From Prostheceraeus crozeri (taxonomy: Eukaryota > Platyhelminthes > Polycladida > Euryleptidae), in contig CAJQUW010016166.1 in the NCBI GenBank assembly GCA_907163375.1, forward strand, positions 62,001 to 126,000: a stretch of 64,000 bases of DNA, in the 5' to 3' direction. Made by a program: the position numbers and the translations under genes. Under the pieces are notes generated by a model. That model made no database searches and had not been told where the DNA came from. It worked only from the letters and a program-made list of their open reading frames with translations. Positions within the stretch are counted from its first letter, which is position 1; each line of letters starts with the position of its first letter. This document shows, one piece after another, positions 10,283 through 20,668 of the stretch.

Positions 10283-11034
10283 TTTATAATTAAAATAATT
10301 TCTTATAGGGACCCCTAGAAGTCAGAAGGGGGTATTGCGTTAAAAACCTGTCTCATAATGATGACTTTCCTTACTTCTTATTCGATTTTCAAATAATTAT
10401 ATTATAATTATTCTAACCTACATTGTTTTACATATTTCCATTTTCTTCATGAACTTCATTTGTTAATATGTTTCATCGTTAAAATGATTGTTTAAAATTG
10501 TTATAACAACTATCCCGCATATCGCCGTTTATGCGTTCTAAATTTAGAAGAAGAATTGGTTAATTGTCACTGCACTCTTATGTGCTTAAACTATTCATGA
10601 CTTCACAATGGGAAGTACTTTTAATCAATACAAGAGAGGAAACGTTAAATGAATTTTGCAAATGGATTTCTAAAACTGAATTTGAAAAACAGATTTTGAA
10701 AACAGATATTGAGAACTGATTCTGAAAATAATTTACGTTGGGGTAAATTGAAATGTCAAAAGTTTACGCACGCGTAAATTGAAATGTCAAAATTTTACGG
10801 ATGTGTAAATTGAAATGACAAGAGATTCCACGATAATTTTAGGGAAAGCTGTTAGATGTTTTCCGTTGCTAGAACAATAAATATCTCTCTCTCTTCAATC
10901 TCTCTCTCCCTTCAATTATCAGCCAGTGTACGGGTTCATTGAATAATTTTGAGTTTATGAGTTACAATGATCTTCTAGTTCACACAATTAGTACTTTAAA
11001 TAATGTTGAGAATACAATAACGAAGAATGTCTAA
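10283..11034. other. P2 non-coding region between protease and right terminal repeat
   Basis: No gene is seen. Three ~30-bp tandem repeats at 10735-10805 contain GTAAATTGAAATGTCAAAA and TTTACG. The first 100 bp upstream of the protease start resembles the corresponding P1 interval (AGTCAGAAGGGGG) and may be its promoter region. Confidence 0.5.
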
Positions 11035-11669
11035 GTAATAATTGCGTCTTCTTAATTTATCATAATGCTCTAATCTTAATAATAATTGAGATCCATTTCA
11101 CTTGTTTTTAATTGAAATAACGAAGGATATATTCTTGCGGTTTCTTCCACTTTTGTTTCTTCCATTTTTAAAGAAATATTTTTAGTCACATAATTTTAGT
11201 TATCTCATATTTCATGAATTTAGACGTTTTTAAAATTACCAATTTTTCTGATTTACAGTGTCCTTGAACGGTCATGATTTTAAGGGGTGTAAAATGTCAT
11301 GATCACAAATTTGAGATTCTTAACTTTTATGATTTTCGGTGTCCTTGAACGGTCATGATTTTCAAAGTAAAAAATGATCTTAAACACAAATTTGAGATTT
11401 TGAAAAATTTGAAAAATTGGGTATTTTTAAAAACGCCTAAATTTATGAATTTAGGTCTTCATAACCTGAAAAAATGACCAAAATTCATGAATTTAGTCGT
11501 TTTTAAAAATACCAATTTTTCAAAAAATGGTACTTTTAAATGGACTAAATTTATGAATTCAGGTCTTAAAAACCTGAAAAAGGGTTCAAATTCATGAATT
11601 TATGTCGTTTTTAAAAATACCAATTTTTCTGAATTTGTCTTGTCCTGGAACGGTCTTCTTCCCATTACT
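11035..11669 (-). repeat. P2 right terminal inverted repeat
   Basis: The reverse complement of 5775-6460 with internal deletions. It ends CCCATTACT at 11669 and includes a reversed piece of the 5' end of the membrane-protein gene (reverse of about 6282-6450). It also carries the ATCATGACCGTT repeats. Confidence 0.8.
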
Positions 11670-11978
11670 TGTCTGCTCAGACAAGTGTGGGGGGGAGTTA
11701 TTTTCACAAATGTCGCACGTACAATTATTTAGATTAGCATTATATCTTAATTTGTTGCTAATGCTCTTACCAGGTTTATTAATTACACTTACAGGTAAAT
11801 TGTACTTTTTTATTAGACTTTTTATTTTGCGGTTGCAACTATCACTGATGAAATCAATGTCTAAAGTAGCTTTGTTAATTTCTTTGATGTATTCATTAGT
11901 ACTGTTTTTATTTTTATTATTTTCTACAACATTAGAATGATTAGTTCTAAAGCCGTTATTAGTCAGACGAATTTTCAT
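11670..11978 (-). pseudogene. Penelope linker region upstream of GIY-YIG (minus-strand copy)
   Basis: The minus-strand frame starts MKIRLTNNGFRTNHSN and reads through DFISDSCNRKIKSLIKKY to NNCTCDICENN, the connector between reverse transcriptase and the GIY-YIG domain in Penelope elements. The C-x-C-x-x-C cysteines precede the nuclease. P2 interrupts the gene after TSE-type codons at 11669, and the nuclease resumes at 5774. The copy is 5'-truncated at about 12006, where it meets the plus-strand unit head-to-head. Confidence 0.75.
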
Positions 11979-12017
11979 TTTTTCTACAGATTTTATTTTA
12001 ATTATTTAATTATTTTA

Positions 12018-12200
12018 ATTTGTACTTCTTGCCCGCCATTTATGCGCGTGACCGTGAGCAAGCTCGGACGGTGAGCGAAACGTTGGTCCAGTGTTTCTTT
12101 TCTTTTATAAAATCACTTTTATCGGCAATAAAGCTTGGGGAGAGACTACACAGTTGTGTTTTCCGAAAAATTATGGCATACCTCCCGTCAATAGTCATCC
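12018..12200 (+). repeat. Penelope terminal repeat, plus strand
   Basis: Same repeat as at 5253-5447 (reverse) and 14949-15106. It contains an ACCGT/ACGGT-closed hairpin with an inner GAGC/GCTC stem, followed by GAGCGAAACG. It precedes, and partly overlaps, the first codons of the Penelope frame. Confidence 0.75.
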
Positions 12201-14915
12201 GAGAATTGAAATCCATGGGACTACCTTGTAGTTCCCTTGTGTATACCAAGGCGCTGCTTAATTTGATGGTCAAGAAGTCTAAAGTCTCAACCACTATTGT
12301 TTTCCTTATGACCTGCTTAGCGTACAGAGTCATTCCTATGTTTATCGAGAACAGTGTACGCATCCCGAATTTCAATGAAATATCAGCGCCGCTTCAGCGC
12401 AAGTCGATGTCACTGAAGATGGAGATCGTGCGTGAGTGCCTGCGGGATTATCGTCAGAAGCTGGTAGTTGTGAATCGAGATGTTTCCTACGAATATTTGA
12501 ACTTAACGCGGTCGAACATTCCACGCGATACTGTCAATCATATCTTGGAAAAGATCAGTGGTTCAGCCAAGCGAGAGGAAGAATTGGCATACTCTCGTCA
12601 TTCAAAGAAATGGAAATGGTGGACAGGCCGACCATATCCCATCTCACAAGACTCTTACTACAGTAAAGAAAAAATTGAATTTTTCTTCGAGTTCAAGGAC
12701 CTGTTTTGGTTCGGTAAGAGCAACACCTCAAACATAGGTATTAATCCTCAACTTAATTCAGTTTCCAACATCACTAATGAAACGAACATTGATATCCCTT
12801 TGGATATTCAAACGTTCTTGAGTAAAGGCCCAAGATTTCGCCTACCTCATTCTATGAATAAACGAGCGATAGAAAATAACGAATTAGTTATCGACTGTCT
12901 GTCTCAAAAACTTAGGTGGATAAATAAATTTGAGCATTCCACTAATGGTAGTACTGATCAACTGTACATTCCTTTTCCTAAAAATACTGTTAGTATGCCT
13001 CCTAAAATGTGCGAAAATAAAGAACTAGAACTTAAAATGTTTCAACGTGATGCCAAGAGAGTCATCAAGAAAGAAATTAAGTACCATAAGAATACAGATA
13101 GGTACAAAAATAATGAAAAAATGGTTAAGGCTACTAAGTCTTTCTTTGATCTGAATAACTTAGTCTCTATCCCCTCTGATAAGTCGAATCGTATAGTTAT
13201 TACCGACAAACTAAATATCATTGAAAGAACCGAGGAGTTACTGGCAGTTGAGACCAGTTACAAGTTACTAGATAAATCCAAAAACAACTCTATCGAGAAT
13301 CAAGCTAATTGAATGGTAAGATCCATTACTAAAAGTAACCACATAATCGATTCTCAAAAGTTATTAGTTTCAGGTAGTCAACCTGCTAAATTTCACGTTT
13401 TGATAAAAGATCATAAAGCCGTAACTGACAACGGATGCCATCTTTTGAGACCCATAGCATCTGTAAAAAATACACCAACGCAAAAATTGGACTGGCTGGC
13501 TGGCTAGCATCCTTTTAAATCAGCTGGTAAAATTTGTACCTGCACACCTAAAAAATACCGAAGATTTAATAGAAATTCTAAGATCTAATAGCTTGCACTG
13601 TCAGTCAAAAAATGAGACATTTATTTCCTTAGATGTTACTAACCTTTACGGCAATATTCCAATATCAGATGGAATTGAAATCGTGTACCAGTTTGCTGTG
13701 GAACATTGGGATAAAATTAACTGTTATGGCATCTGTGTTAACGATTTGAAAAAATCTCTTAATTTCATCTGTCATAATTACGAAGTAACTTACAATGGGA
13801 AAACCTATCTGCAAAGGATGGGATGCCCTATGGGCGCTAATTTTTCCCCACCGTTCGCTATAATAATGATGAATCACATAGAATCATTAGCACTTAAATC
13901 TCTAGCGGAAAACCATAACATTAGGCCCCAAATTTATAAAAGGTACATCGACGATATTATTATGGGACCATTCCCCAATAACAATGACCTATGCAGTCTT
14001 ATTTTGAATAATTTCAACAATATAAATAAACACATACAGTTTACATTAGAATTACCTCCGAATTACCCTTGATATAAGCATTTACATGAAAGATGAGATT
14101 AACTACAAATGGTATACCAAAAGTTGCCATTCTGGAATCACTCTTCGTAATGATTGTTGGCTTCCCAATCACGTTAAGAGTAGTTTCGTTAGAAATAGTA
14201 TTAATTATGTCAAAAGGCGTTGTTCCAACGTTGAGGATGAAAGTAAATCTGTAGAAAGAAAGAAAGAAGAAAGAAAGGATTTATTCACGGCATGATGCAT
14301 GCAATGAAAAAATGAAAATTCGTCTGACTAATAAGTAGCTTTAGAACTAATCATTCTAATGTTGTAGAAAATAATAAAACTAAAAACAGTACTAATGAAT
14401 ACATCAAAGAAATTAACAAAGCTACTTTAGACATTGATTTCATCAGTGATAGTTGCAACCGCAAAATAAAAAGTCTAATAAAAAAGTACAATTTACCTGT
14501 AAGTGTAATTAATAAACCTGGTAAGAGCATTAGCAACAAATTAAGATATAATGCTAATCTAAATAATTGTACGTGCGACATTTGTGAAAATAACTCCCCC
14601 ATCACTTGTCTGAGCAGGCATGTCGTGTATAGGTTCATGTGTAGTATTTGCAACAAAGCGTATATCGGACAGACCAGTCGTCCTATTAAATCTCGTTTTC
14701 ATGAACACAAAAGGAGTATAGACAATAAAGACCGCCATAGTGCTCTGTCCGAACACATAATCGCCGAACATCGCAATATCTCTATGACCATCAGTGACTT
14801 TCACTTAGATATTCTTTGCCAAGTCAGTACGCCTGTACTTGCTAGAACTGCTGAAAGTCGATATATTAGAATGTTGGAACCTGAAATCAATAGAAAACAC
14901 GAGTTAACTTATTAA
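12020..14915 (+). pseudogene. Penelope-like element protein (reverse transcriptase + GIY-YIG), decayed
   Basis: A near full-length unit read over several frames. 12170-13312 is the N-terminal region; the methionine of IMAYLPSIVIREL is a likely start, and SKGPRFRLPH is typical before the polymerase. 13100-13505 covers the first reverse-transcriptase motifs (RIVITDKLNIIE, PAKFHVLIKDHK, LRPIASVKN). 13593-14072 has TFISLDVTNLYGNIP (first catalytic aspartate), GCPMGANFSP and RYIDDIIMG (YxDD). 14351-14915 contains linker plus GIY-YIG (KAYIGQTSRP, RFHEHKR). Disruptions: TGA at 13310, a 4-bp GGCT duplication shifting frame near 13500, a stop at 14072 and others near 14290. Dead copy, but structure intact. 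Confidence 0.85.
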
Positions 14916-14948
14916 GAACTGTGTTTGAGGTGCTTGCTATTTAAAGTA

Positions 14949-15106
14949 ATTTGTACTTCTTGCCCGCCATTTATGCGCGTGACCGTGAGCAAGCTCGGAC
15001 GGCGAGCGAAACGTTGGTCCGGTGTTTCTTTTCTTTTATAAAATCACTTTTATCGGCAATAAAGCTTGGGGAGAGACTACACAGTTGTGTTTTCCGAAAA
15101 AAAAAA
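14949..15106 (+). repeat. Penelope terminal repeat, 3' partial copy
   Basis: Repeats the start of the unit (TTTGTACTTCTTGCCCGCC) downstream of the GIY-YIG stop and ends at TTTTCCG plus an A-run. The 9-bp target duplication TTTCATTTA follows directly. The unit is thus flanked by direct terminal repeats. Confidence 0.8.
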
Positions 15107-15115
15107 TTTCATTTA

Positions 15116-15578
15116 GATTTTCCTTGAACCAAACGCAGTACTGAAGACGCTTGTCATGATTGGCATCATTCAATTCATGTTGGCTAGAGATGCGGTGCGG
15201 ATATAGGCCTATGTTCTTTCTTACAGCAGGATGAGCCGCCCCGAGAGATAGACCCACTTCTTGGGATAAGCGACGGATCGACTTGTTTGGGCAATGAGTA
15301 ATGGCTTCAGAAATAACATTTTCAGGAATAACCTTTTTATCGCTTAAGATTAATGGTCGATCTGAGCGTGATGGATCGTGCACCGAGTCAGCTTTTCTGA
15401 ACTCACTGATTGGACTCCAATCAACATTTCGATGAGGCAAATCAAATGCAGGAAGTCTTTCTAAAAACCCCTTCTTCACTTCATTAGTATATTCCCCATT
15501 GGCGCGAAAAACATTTTTGACCAAGAAGTTCTTCTTTCGAATTGACATCACCATGCTTAGCTTCGAAATGCAACGCAC
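15116..15578 (-). pseudogene. IS630/DUF4817-type transposase, N-terminal DNA-binding part
   Basis: The minus-strand frame has RKKNFLVKNVFRANGEYTNE (first helix-turn-helix), SVHDPSRSDRPLILSDKK (linker) and NKSIRRLSQEVGLSLGAAHP (second helix-turn-helix). It ends ANHDKRLQYCVWFKENLNE, where the Penelope complex is inserted. This is the usual DUF4817-plus-HTH layout of the family. The catalytic part resumes at 5243 on the far side of the 9.9-kb insertion. The frame is open here, so disruption was mainly by insertion followed by decay of the other half. Confidence 0.8.
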
Positions 15579-15783
15579 AGATCTTCACCGAGTCAGTAGC
15601 TGACAGATGTGAAGTTAAATTTAAAATACAATCATGTTGAATGACGCAAGCTACTCAATTGCGCTTCCCAAACCAGCCAGTGACTCTGTGCATGTGATAG
15701 ATATCTACAATTGTAAGACTACGACTGTTTTCTTTGGCAAAACAAAGTTAGAAGAGGTGCACAGTGACTTTATGAACGCACTG

Positions 15784-15893
15784 CACAATAATCAAACAAG
15801 CCATGAAGTATGATAATCAAACAAGTTATGAAGTATGATAATCAAGTATGATATGTTTGGCTATGTTATTTTATCGCTTGTTTGACTATCATA
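15784..15893. repeat. 25-bp satellite, reverse array and module spacer
   Basis: Reverse-orientation units (ATAATCAAACAAGCCATGAA) end in the spacer ATGTTTGGCTATGTTATTTT near 15852, after which forward orientation resumes (CTTGTTTGACTATCATA). It is the right half of module I and the first bases of module II. Confidence 0.8.
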
Positions 15894-17304
15894 CGAGGGG
15901 TGTTCAAATATAAACGGGAATTTGTTATTATCTCATTACCTGAATTAGAAAGCACAATTTTGACATTAGAAATTCACTAAGCGATGTTTCAACATCCGTG
16001 ATTGATTTCTGAACGCTGTTCAGCAACTATCACGTCGTCACAGCTGCGAATGCAATGAAAGAGAGCGATGAAGCATTGCTCACTTTTGTTTGTGACGATA
16101 ATAATCACTTGTCAGTCAGTCACTCTCTCATTGCAGTCATGTCTGAACAAGAAGTTCCTGCCAGCATTTGTCAGCGCATCATCATTAAGTTCTTAACAGC
16201 TGAATGTGTATCGCCATCGGAGATATTCACCAGACTCCAGACACAGTTTGGAGAAGATTGTCTGTCGAAGACAAGAGTCTACAGTTGGGCCAAAGAATTC
16301 CGGGAAGGTCGTGATCGAGTTGAGAATCAGCCACATCCACGACGACCAAGGACATCAGTAACACCAGAAACCACAGAGCAGGTGGAGCAATTGATCTTGA
16401 ACAATCGTCGCATCGCAGTCCGTGAAATCTCCGAAGAAGTTGGTATCAGTATTGGAAGTGCTGAACACATCATTCACCAAGAACTTGGATTCAGTAAAGT
16501 GTCTGCACGCTGGGTGCCCCGACTTCTTACGGATGAGCAAAAAGAAAAGCGTGTTGATGTCTGCCAACAGCTTCTCCGGCGCTATGAAGATGAAGGATCG
16601 CAGTTTCTCGAAGCAATCGTAACCTGTGATGAAACCTGGGTTCATCATTCAACTCCCGAGTCGAAGAGGGCGTCCATGCAGTGGAGACATCCCGACTCAC
16701 CTCCTCCTCGAAAGGCGAAAACCACTGCTTCTGCAGGAAAGGTAATGGCTACAATATTCTGGGATTTCAAAGGTGTTCTGCACATTGACTTTCTTCATGG
16801 TCGCAAGACTATCAACGCGCAGTACTACTCGAGTCTCTTAACAGAAGATGTGAAACCTGCCATCAGAGGAAAGAGAAGAAAGTCGCAGTCATCCGTCATC
16901 TTCCTTCAAGACAATGCCCGGCCTCACACAGCTGCCCTTACCCGCGAGACACTGGAACAATTGAAATGGACCGTGTTGCCCCATCCTCCATACAGTCCAG
17001 ACTTAGCTCCGTCTGATTATCATCTTTTTGGTCCGTTGAAAGAATTTCTCGGAGGCAAGAAATTCCAAAGTGATGCCGAAGTCCAAAGTGTTGTGCAAAA
17101 CTGGATGAACCAACAACCGAAGTCCTTCTTCGAGAATGGCATCAAGTCACTCCCAGATCGATGGAGAAAATGTGTAGACATTGCTGGTGATTACATTGAG
17201 AAGTGAACTGCTGTCTTGTGAAATTTGATGCAAATAGAATGTCATCTTTTCATGCTTAATTAAATTGTTTTCAAAAATTCCCGTTCATATTTGAACACCC
17301 CTCG
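15894..17304 (+). mobile_element. mariner transposon, complete
   Basis: 1,411 bp with ~31-bp inverted termini (CGAGGGGTGTTCAAATAT...) differing at one position near their inner part. TA lies on both sides (15892-15893, 17305-17306). The flanking satellite reads GACTATCA-TA...TA-CTTTACTGC, and the uninterrupted sequence occurs at about 17888 and 18700, confirming the empty site. It encodes one intact transposase. Probably the youngest cut-and-paste insertion in the window. Confidence 0.92.
16139..17206 (+). CDS. mariner transposase, intact
   Basis: 355 residues from the methionine at 16139 (MSEQEVPASICQ); an in-frame ATG at 16055 would add 28 residues that do not look like mariner. The paired N-terminal helix-turn-helix regions include ISEEVGISIGSAEHIIHQEL. 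The catalytic core has VTCDETWVHHSTPESK (first D), LQDNARPHTAA (second D) and HPPYSPDLAPSDYHLFGPLK (third D), the D,D34D arrangement with the family's WVHH and YSPDLAPSDYHLF signatures. Length and domain order are normal and there are no stops or frameshifts. It would cut and paste the surrounding 1.4-kb element at TA sites. Activity is plausible but untested. Confidence 0.93.
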   Translation: MSEQEVPASICQRIIIKFLTAECVSPSEIFTRLQTQFGEDCLSKTRVYSWAKEFREGRDRVENQPHPRRPRTSVTPETTEQVEQLILNNRRIAVREISEEVGISIGSAEHIIHQELGFSKVSARWVPRLLTDEQKEKRVDVCQQLLRRYEDEGSQFLEAIVTCDETWVHHSTPESKRASMQWRHPDSPPPRKAKTTASAGKVMATIFWDFKGVLHIDFLHGRKTINAQYYSSLLTEDVKPAIRGKRRKSQSSVIFLQDNARPHTAALTRETLEQLKWTVLPHPPYSPDLAPSDYHLFGPLKEFLGGKKFQSDAEVQSVVQNWMNQQPKSFFENGIKSLPDRWRKCVDIAGDYIEK

Positions 17305-19116
17305 TACTTTACTGCTTGTTTGATTACGATGCTTGATGGCTTGTTTGATTATCATGCTTCATGACCTGCTTGATTATCACACTTCATGACTTGTCTGGTT
17401 ATCATGCTTCATGACTTGTTTGATTATCATACTTCATGACTTGTCTGGTTATCATGCTTCATGACTTGTTTGATTATCATACTTCATGACTTGTTTGATT
17501 ATAATACTTCATGACTTGCTTGATTATCATAATTTATGATTTCTTTGATTATTATACTTTATGATTTCTTTGATTATTATACTTTACAAGTCGTCAAGTA
17601 TAACAATCAAATAAATTATGAAGTGTAATTATCAAACGAGCAATGAAATATAATAATCAAACAAGCCATGAAGGATAATAATCAAACACATGAAGTATGA
17701 TAATCAAACAAGTCAAGAAGTATGATAATCAATCAAGTCATGATTCATTAAGTATGAGAATCAAACAAGCCATAAAGTATGATATTCAAACTAGTCATGA
17801 AGTATGATAATCAAAGAAGTCATAAAGTATGAAAATCAAACAAGTCATGGAGTATGATATGTTGGCTATGTTATTTTATGGCGTTTGACTATCATACTTT
17901 ACTGCTTCTTTGATTACCATACTTCATGGCTGGTTGGATTATCATACTTCATGCCTTGTAGGATTATCATTCTTCATGGCTTAATATATTATTCTACTTT
18001 ACAAGTCGTGAAGTATGACAACCAAAGAAATTATGAAGTGTAATAATCAAACAAGCAATGAAATATAATTATCAAACAAGCCATGATGGATGATAATAAA
18101 GCAAGTCATAAGTCATAAAGCATGATAATCAAACAAGTTATGAAGTATGATAATCAAACAAGTCATGAAGTATGATAATCAAACAAGGCATAAAGTATGA
18201 TAATCAAGCAGTTCATGAATCATAAAGTATAATAATCAAACACGCCATGACGGATGATAATAAAGCAAGTCATAAGTCATAAAGCATGATAATCAAACAA
18301 GTCATGAAGTATGACAATCAAACAAGTCATGAAGTATGATAATCAAACAAGTTATGAAGTATGATAATCAAACAAGTTATGAAGTATGATAATAAAGCAA
18401 GTCAAAAAGTATGATAATCAAACAAGTCAAGGAGTATGATAATCAAACAAGTCATGGCGCATGATAGTCAAACAAGTCATGAAGTATGATAATCAAGCCG
18501 GTCATGAATCATAATGCATGATAATCAAACAAGTTTTGAAGTATAATAATCAAACTAGTCATAAAGTATGATAATCAAAAAGACATGATATGATAATAAA
18601 ACTAGTTATGAAGCTTGATTATCAAAAAAGGTCATGAAGTATGATAATCAAACAAGTCATAGCGTTTGATATGTTTGGCTATGTTATTTTATGGCTTGTT
18701 TGACTATCATACTTTACTGCTTCTTTGATTACCATACTTCATGCTTTGTTTGATTATCATACTTCATGACGTGTTTGATTATAATGCTTCATGACTTGTT
18801 TGATTATCATACTTCATGACGTGTTTGATTATAATGCTTCATGACTTGTTTGATTATCATACTTCATGCTTTGTTTGATTATCATACTTCATGACGTGTT
18901 TGATTATAATGCTTCATGACTTGTTTGATTATCATACTTCATGACGTGTTTGATTATAATGCTTCATGACTTGTTTGATTATCATACTTCATGCTTTGTT
19001 TGATTATCATACTTCATGACGTGTTTGATTATAATGCTTCATGACTTGTTTGATTATCATACTTCATGACGTGTTTGATTATAATGCTTCATGACTTGTT
19101 TGATTATCATACTTCA
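17305..19116. repeat. 25-bp satellite: fold-back modules II, III and start of IV
   Basis: Orientation switches several times. Forward units run to about 17585, reverse to about 17865, forward to about 17995, reverse to about 18670, then forward. Forward-to-reverse switches share the centre TTTACAAGTCGT(G/C)AAGTA (17580, 18000). Reverse-to-forward switches share the spacer GGCTATGTTATTTTATGG (17865, 18675). From 18741 a 125-bp higher-order repeat (five 25-bp units) occurs three times, starting at 18741, 18866 and 18991. Confidence 0.88.
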
Positions 19117-20660
19117 AAGGGGCGTCGGAAGTGGGGTAGCAAGGGTAGCAGCTGCTACCCCTAAATTTGAGTAGAGGTAGCAGAGTATGTCATTTGCTAC
19201 CCCTGAAATACCGATGCACAAGACATCGGAAAAGTTCCTGTAAGCAGGTAGATGAGGATTCAGGAATGCATCCTTGTCATCTATCTCGAAAATTGTCAAT
19301 TCATCAGTCAAATGCAACGTTGGCAGGACTTCCAGCCTCTGATGTGAAGAGCATTGTTGAGATATTGATTACAGAGCTTGAAGGGATGAGGAGTGACTAC
19401 AAGTTCAATGAAATTGAAGAAAGTGCTATGATGACGATGAAGACCACAAAGATTCAAACATCAACGCAGCTACATCAGAGACTACACGATCATCAAAACT
19501 ACCTTCGAGATACACATACACTGTCGAAGCTTACGGACATCGAAGAACTGACTCATCGGATAAGAATCTGAAAGTATCTTATTTCGAAGCCATAGATCTG
19601 GTAACAGCAGAACTGAAAAGACGATTCCATCAGCCAGATTTTGAAACATTAACTAATTTCGCAAGTGCTCTTCATAGAAGAGACAAAAGTGTCAATGAGT
19701 TGAAATCAATTTTGCCTGTTCACCACACTGATTTCAATCTAGAGTCTTTAGCTGCACAGCTACGAATGCTGTCGTCTTTCTTGAAGGCGGAAAATGTGGA
19801 TGATCCAACACACGCTTCAGCGTTGTGTTCATCAGAATCAAAAATTACATGTCGGGCCGAAGTGTATCGATGTGTCGACCTGGTTTTGCATTGACCAGCA
19901 GAAAGTGAAGTAGCAGTTGCCATAAATTGTACCTACATGTCACGTCAAAACCGAACCATCGGATATTTGTAAGTAGTCAAGCAGCTTTGTGACGTCTCTC
20001 AAAAATAGGTTTACAATTTTTATGATTGGGAAAATTTTGAGACACATTTGTATTTAATAGGCTGACATTGTTTATATCGTATAGGTTGACATTACTAAAT
20101 GCTATGCAGTATAGTGGCGGTTGGGTACTTAGTAGTTCTTTGAATGCTCAGAATTATTTTCATCAAATGTTGCCTTAGTAAACCTACCTTTACAAAATGA
20201 AGTTAAGATAGAAATGTCAGTATAGCTGGATTAATCATTTAATTTCAGCGCATCTAACACTTTTGGAAACAGTTTTCATCGTAATATTGTCGTTCAGACG
20301 ATTCATTGCCATACTCACCATACATACTCATGTTTATAAATTTGTTACATTGATTGCAGTACATGCAGCCTACACACGTGCATGTGTGTAGTTTTTATGA
20401 GTTCGAGTGAAATATACTCTTTGATTTCTTACTTTTGAGTTACATCATCCCACAAATGATACGTTTAGTGCATATGCATGCATGAGAATTATGTCACAAG
20501 TCTACTGTGCGCCCATGTGAATAAAATTAGTCTTGTTAGCCTCACTAAATCTGAAATATTCGGGCGACGGTGCTTGAATATAGGCCTACTAAAAATCGAA
20601 GGGTTGTCCATGAAAAAAAAATTTGCTACCCCTAGTAAAAAAATCGTTCCGACGCACCTC
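19117..20660 (+). mobile_element. hAT-type transposon remnant
   Basis: Imperfect inverted ends (AAGGGGCGTCGGAA and the reverse of TTCCGACGCACCTC) resemble hAT termini. The putative 8-bp duplications are ATACTTCA (19109-19116) and ATCCTTCA (20661-20668), 7 of 8 matching, fitting hAT. A GGGTAGCA/TGCTACCC motif repeats near both ends. The interior has only pieces of a transposase; the rest, 19900-20600, has no gene. Confidence 0.65.
19167..19900 (+). pseudogene. hAT (ZMYM1-like) transposase fragment
   Basis: Two plus-strand frames carry the remains. 19167-19571 contains LPASDVKSIVEILITELEGM. The second, around 19575-19894, contains SYFEAIDLVTAELKRRFHQP and FETLTNFASALHRRD. The phrase Y-F-E-A-I-D-x-V-x-x-E-L-x-x-R-F is typical of the hAT transposases annotated as zinc finger MYM-type protein 1-like, just before the dimerisation region. 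The N-terminal zinc finger, the catalytic aspartates and the hATC end are absent. Non-functional. Confidence 0.6.
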
Positions 20661-20668
20661 ATCCTTCA

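Larger units (their letters stand above)
5775..11669. mobile_element. P2: Polinton/adintovirus-like element, 5.9 kb
   Basis: The termini start AGTAATGGGAAGAAGACCG at 5775 and are mirrored to 11669, giving AG...CT ends. The 6-bp direct duplication TGTCTG lies at 5769-5774 and 11670-11675. Both features are Polinton hallmarks. The empty target is the Penelope sequence, whose other copy near 14610-14640 reads through the site. Content: membrane protein, coiled-coil remnant, capsid remnant, pX-like protein, phospholipase/integrase and adenain-like protease. There is no polymerase B or packaging ATPase, so it is a deletion derivative. Confidence 0.9.
5253..15106. mobile_element. Penelope-like retroelement complex, head-to-head
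   Basis: A Penelope-like insertion inside the IS630-type transposase, bounded by the 9-bp duplication TTTCATTTA. The left part is minus-strand: a 5'-truncated unit (from 12006 through the GIY-YIG region, broken by P2), then a terminal repeat and the truncated start of another unit. The right part is plus-strand: terminal repeat at 12018, a full-length decayed unit, and a partial terminal repeat ending in an A-run at 15106. Head-to-head and partial tandem arrangements flanked by terminal repeats are typical of Penelope elements. Confidence 0.85.
4522..15783 (-). mobile_element. IS630/Tc1-superfamily (DUF4817-type) transposon, split by nested insertions
   Basis: Inverted termini of 29 bp start CAGTGCGTTCATAAAGTCAC at 4522 and are mirrored at 15755-15783. 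TA precedes the left end; the right flank reads CA, a likely decayed TA, since the satellite centre motif would supply TA there. Only about 1.4 kb of the span belongs to this element: 4522-5252 and 15107-15783. The rest is a Penelope complex inserted in the transposase gene, with a 9-bp duplication TTTCATTTA at 5244-5252 and 15107-15115. The transposase is on the minus strand. Confidence 0.85.

Noticed and set aside
12040-12110. Hammerhead ribozyme in the Penelope terminal repeat
   Set aside because: Penelope terminal repeats can hold hammerheads, and GCGAAACG follows a good hairpin here, but the required CUGANGA core element is not seen on either strand, so I do not call it.
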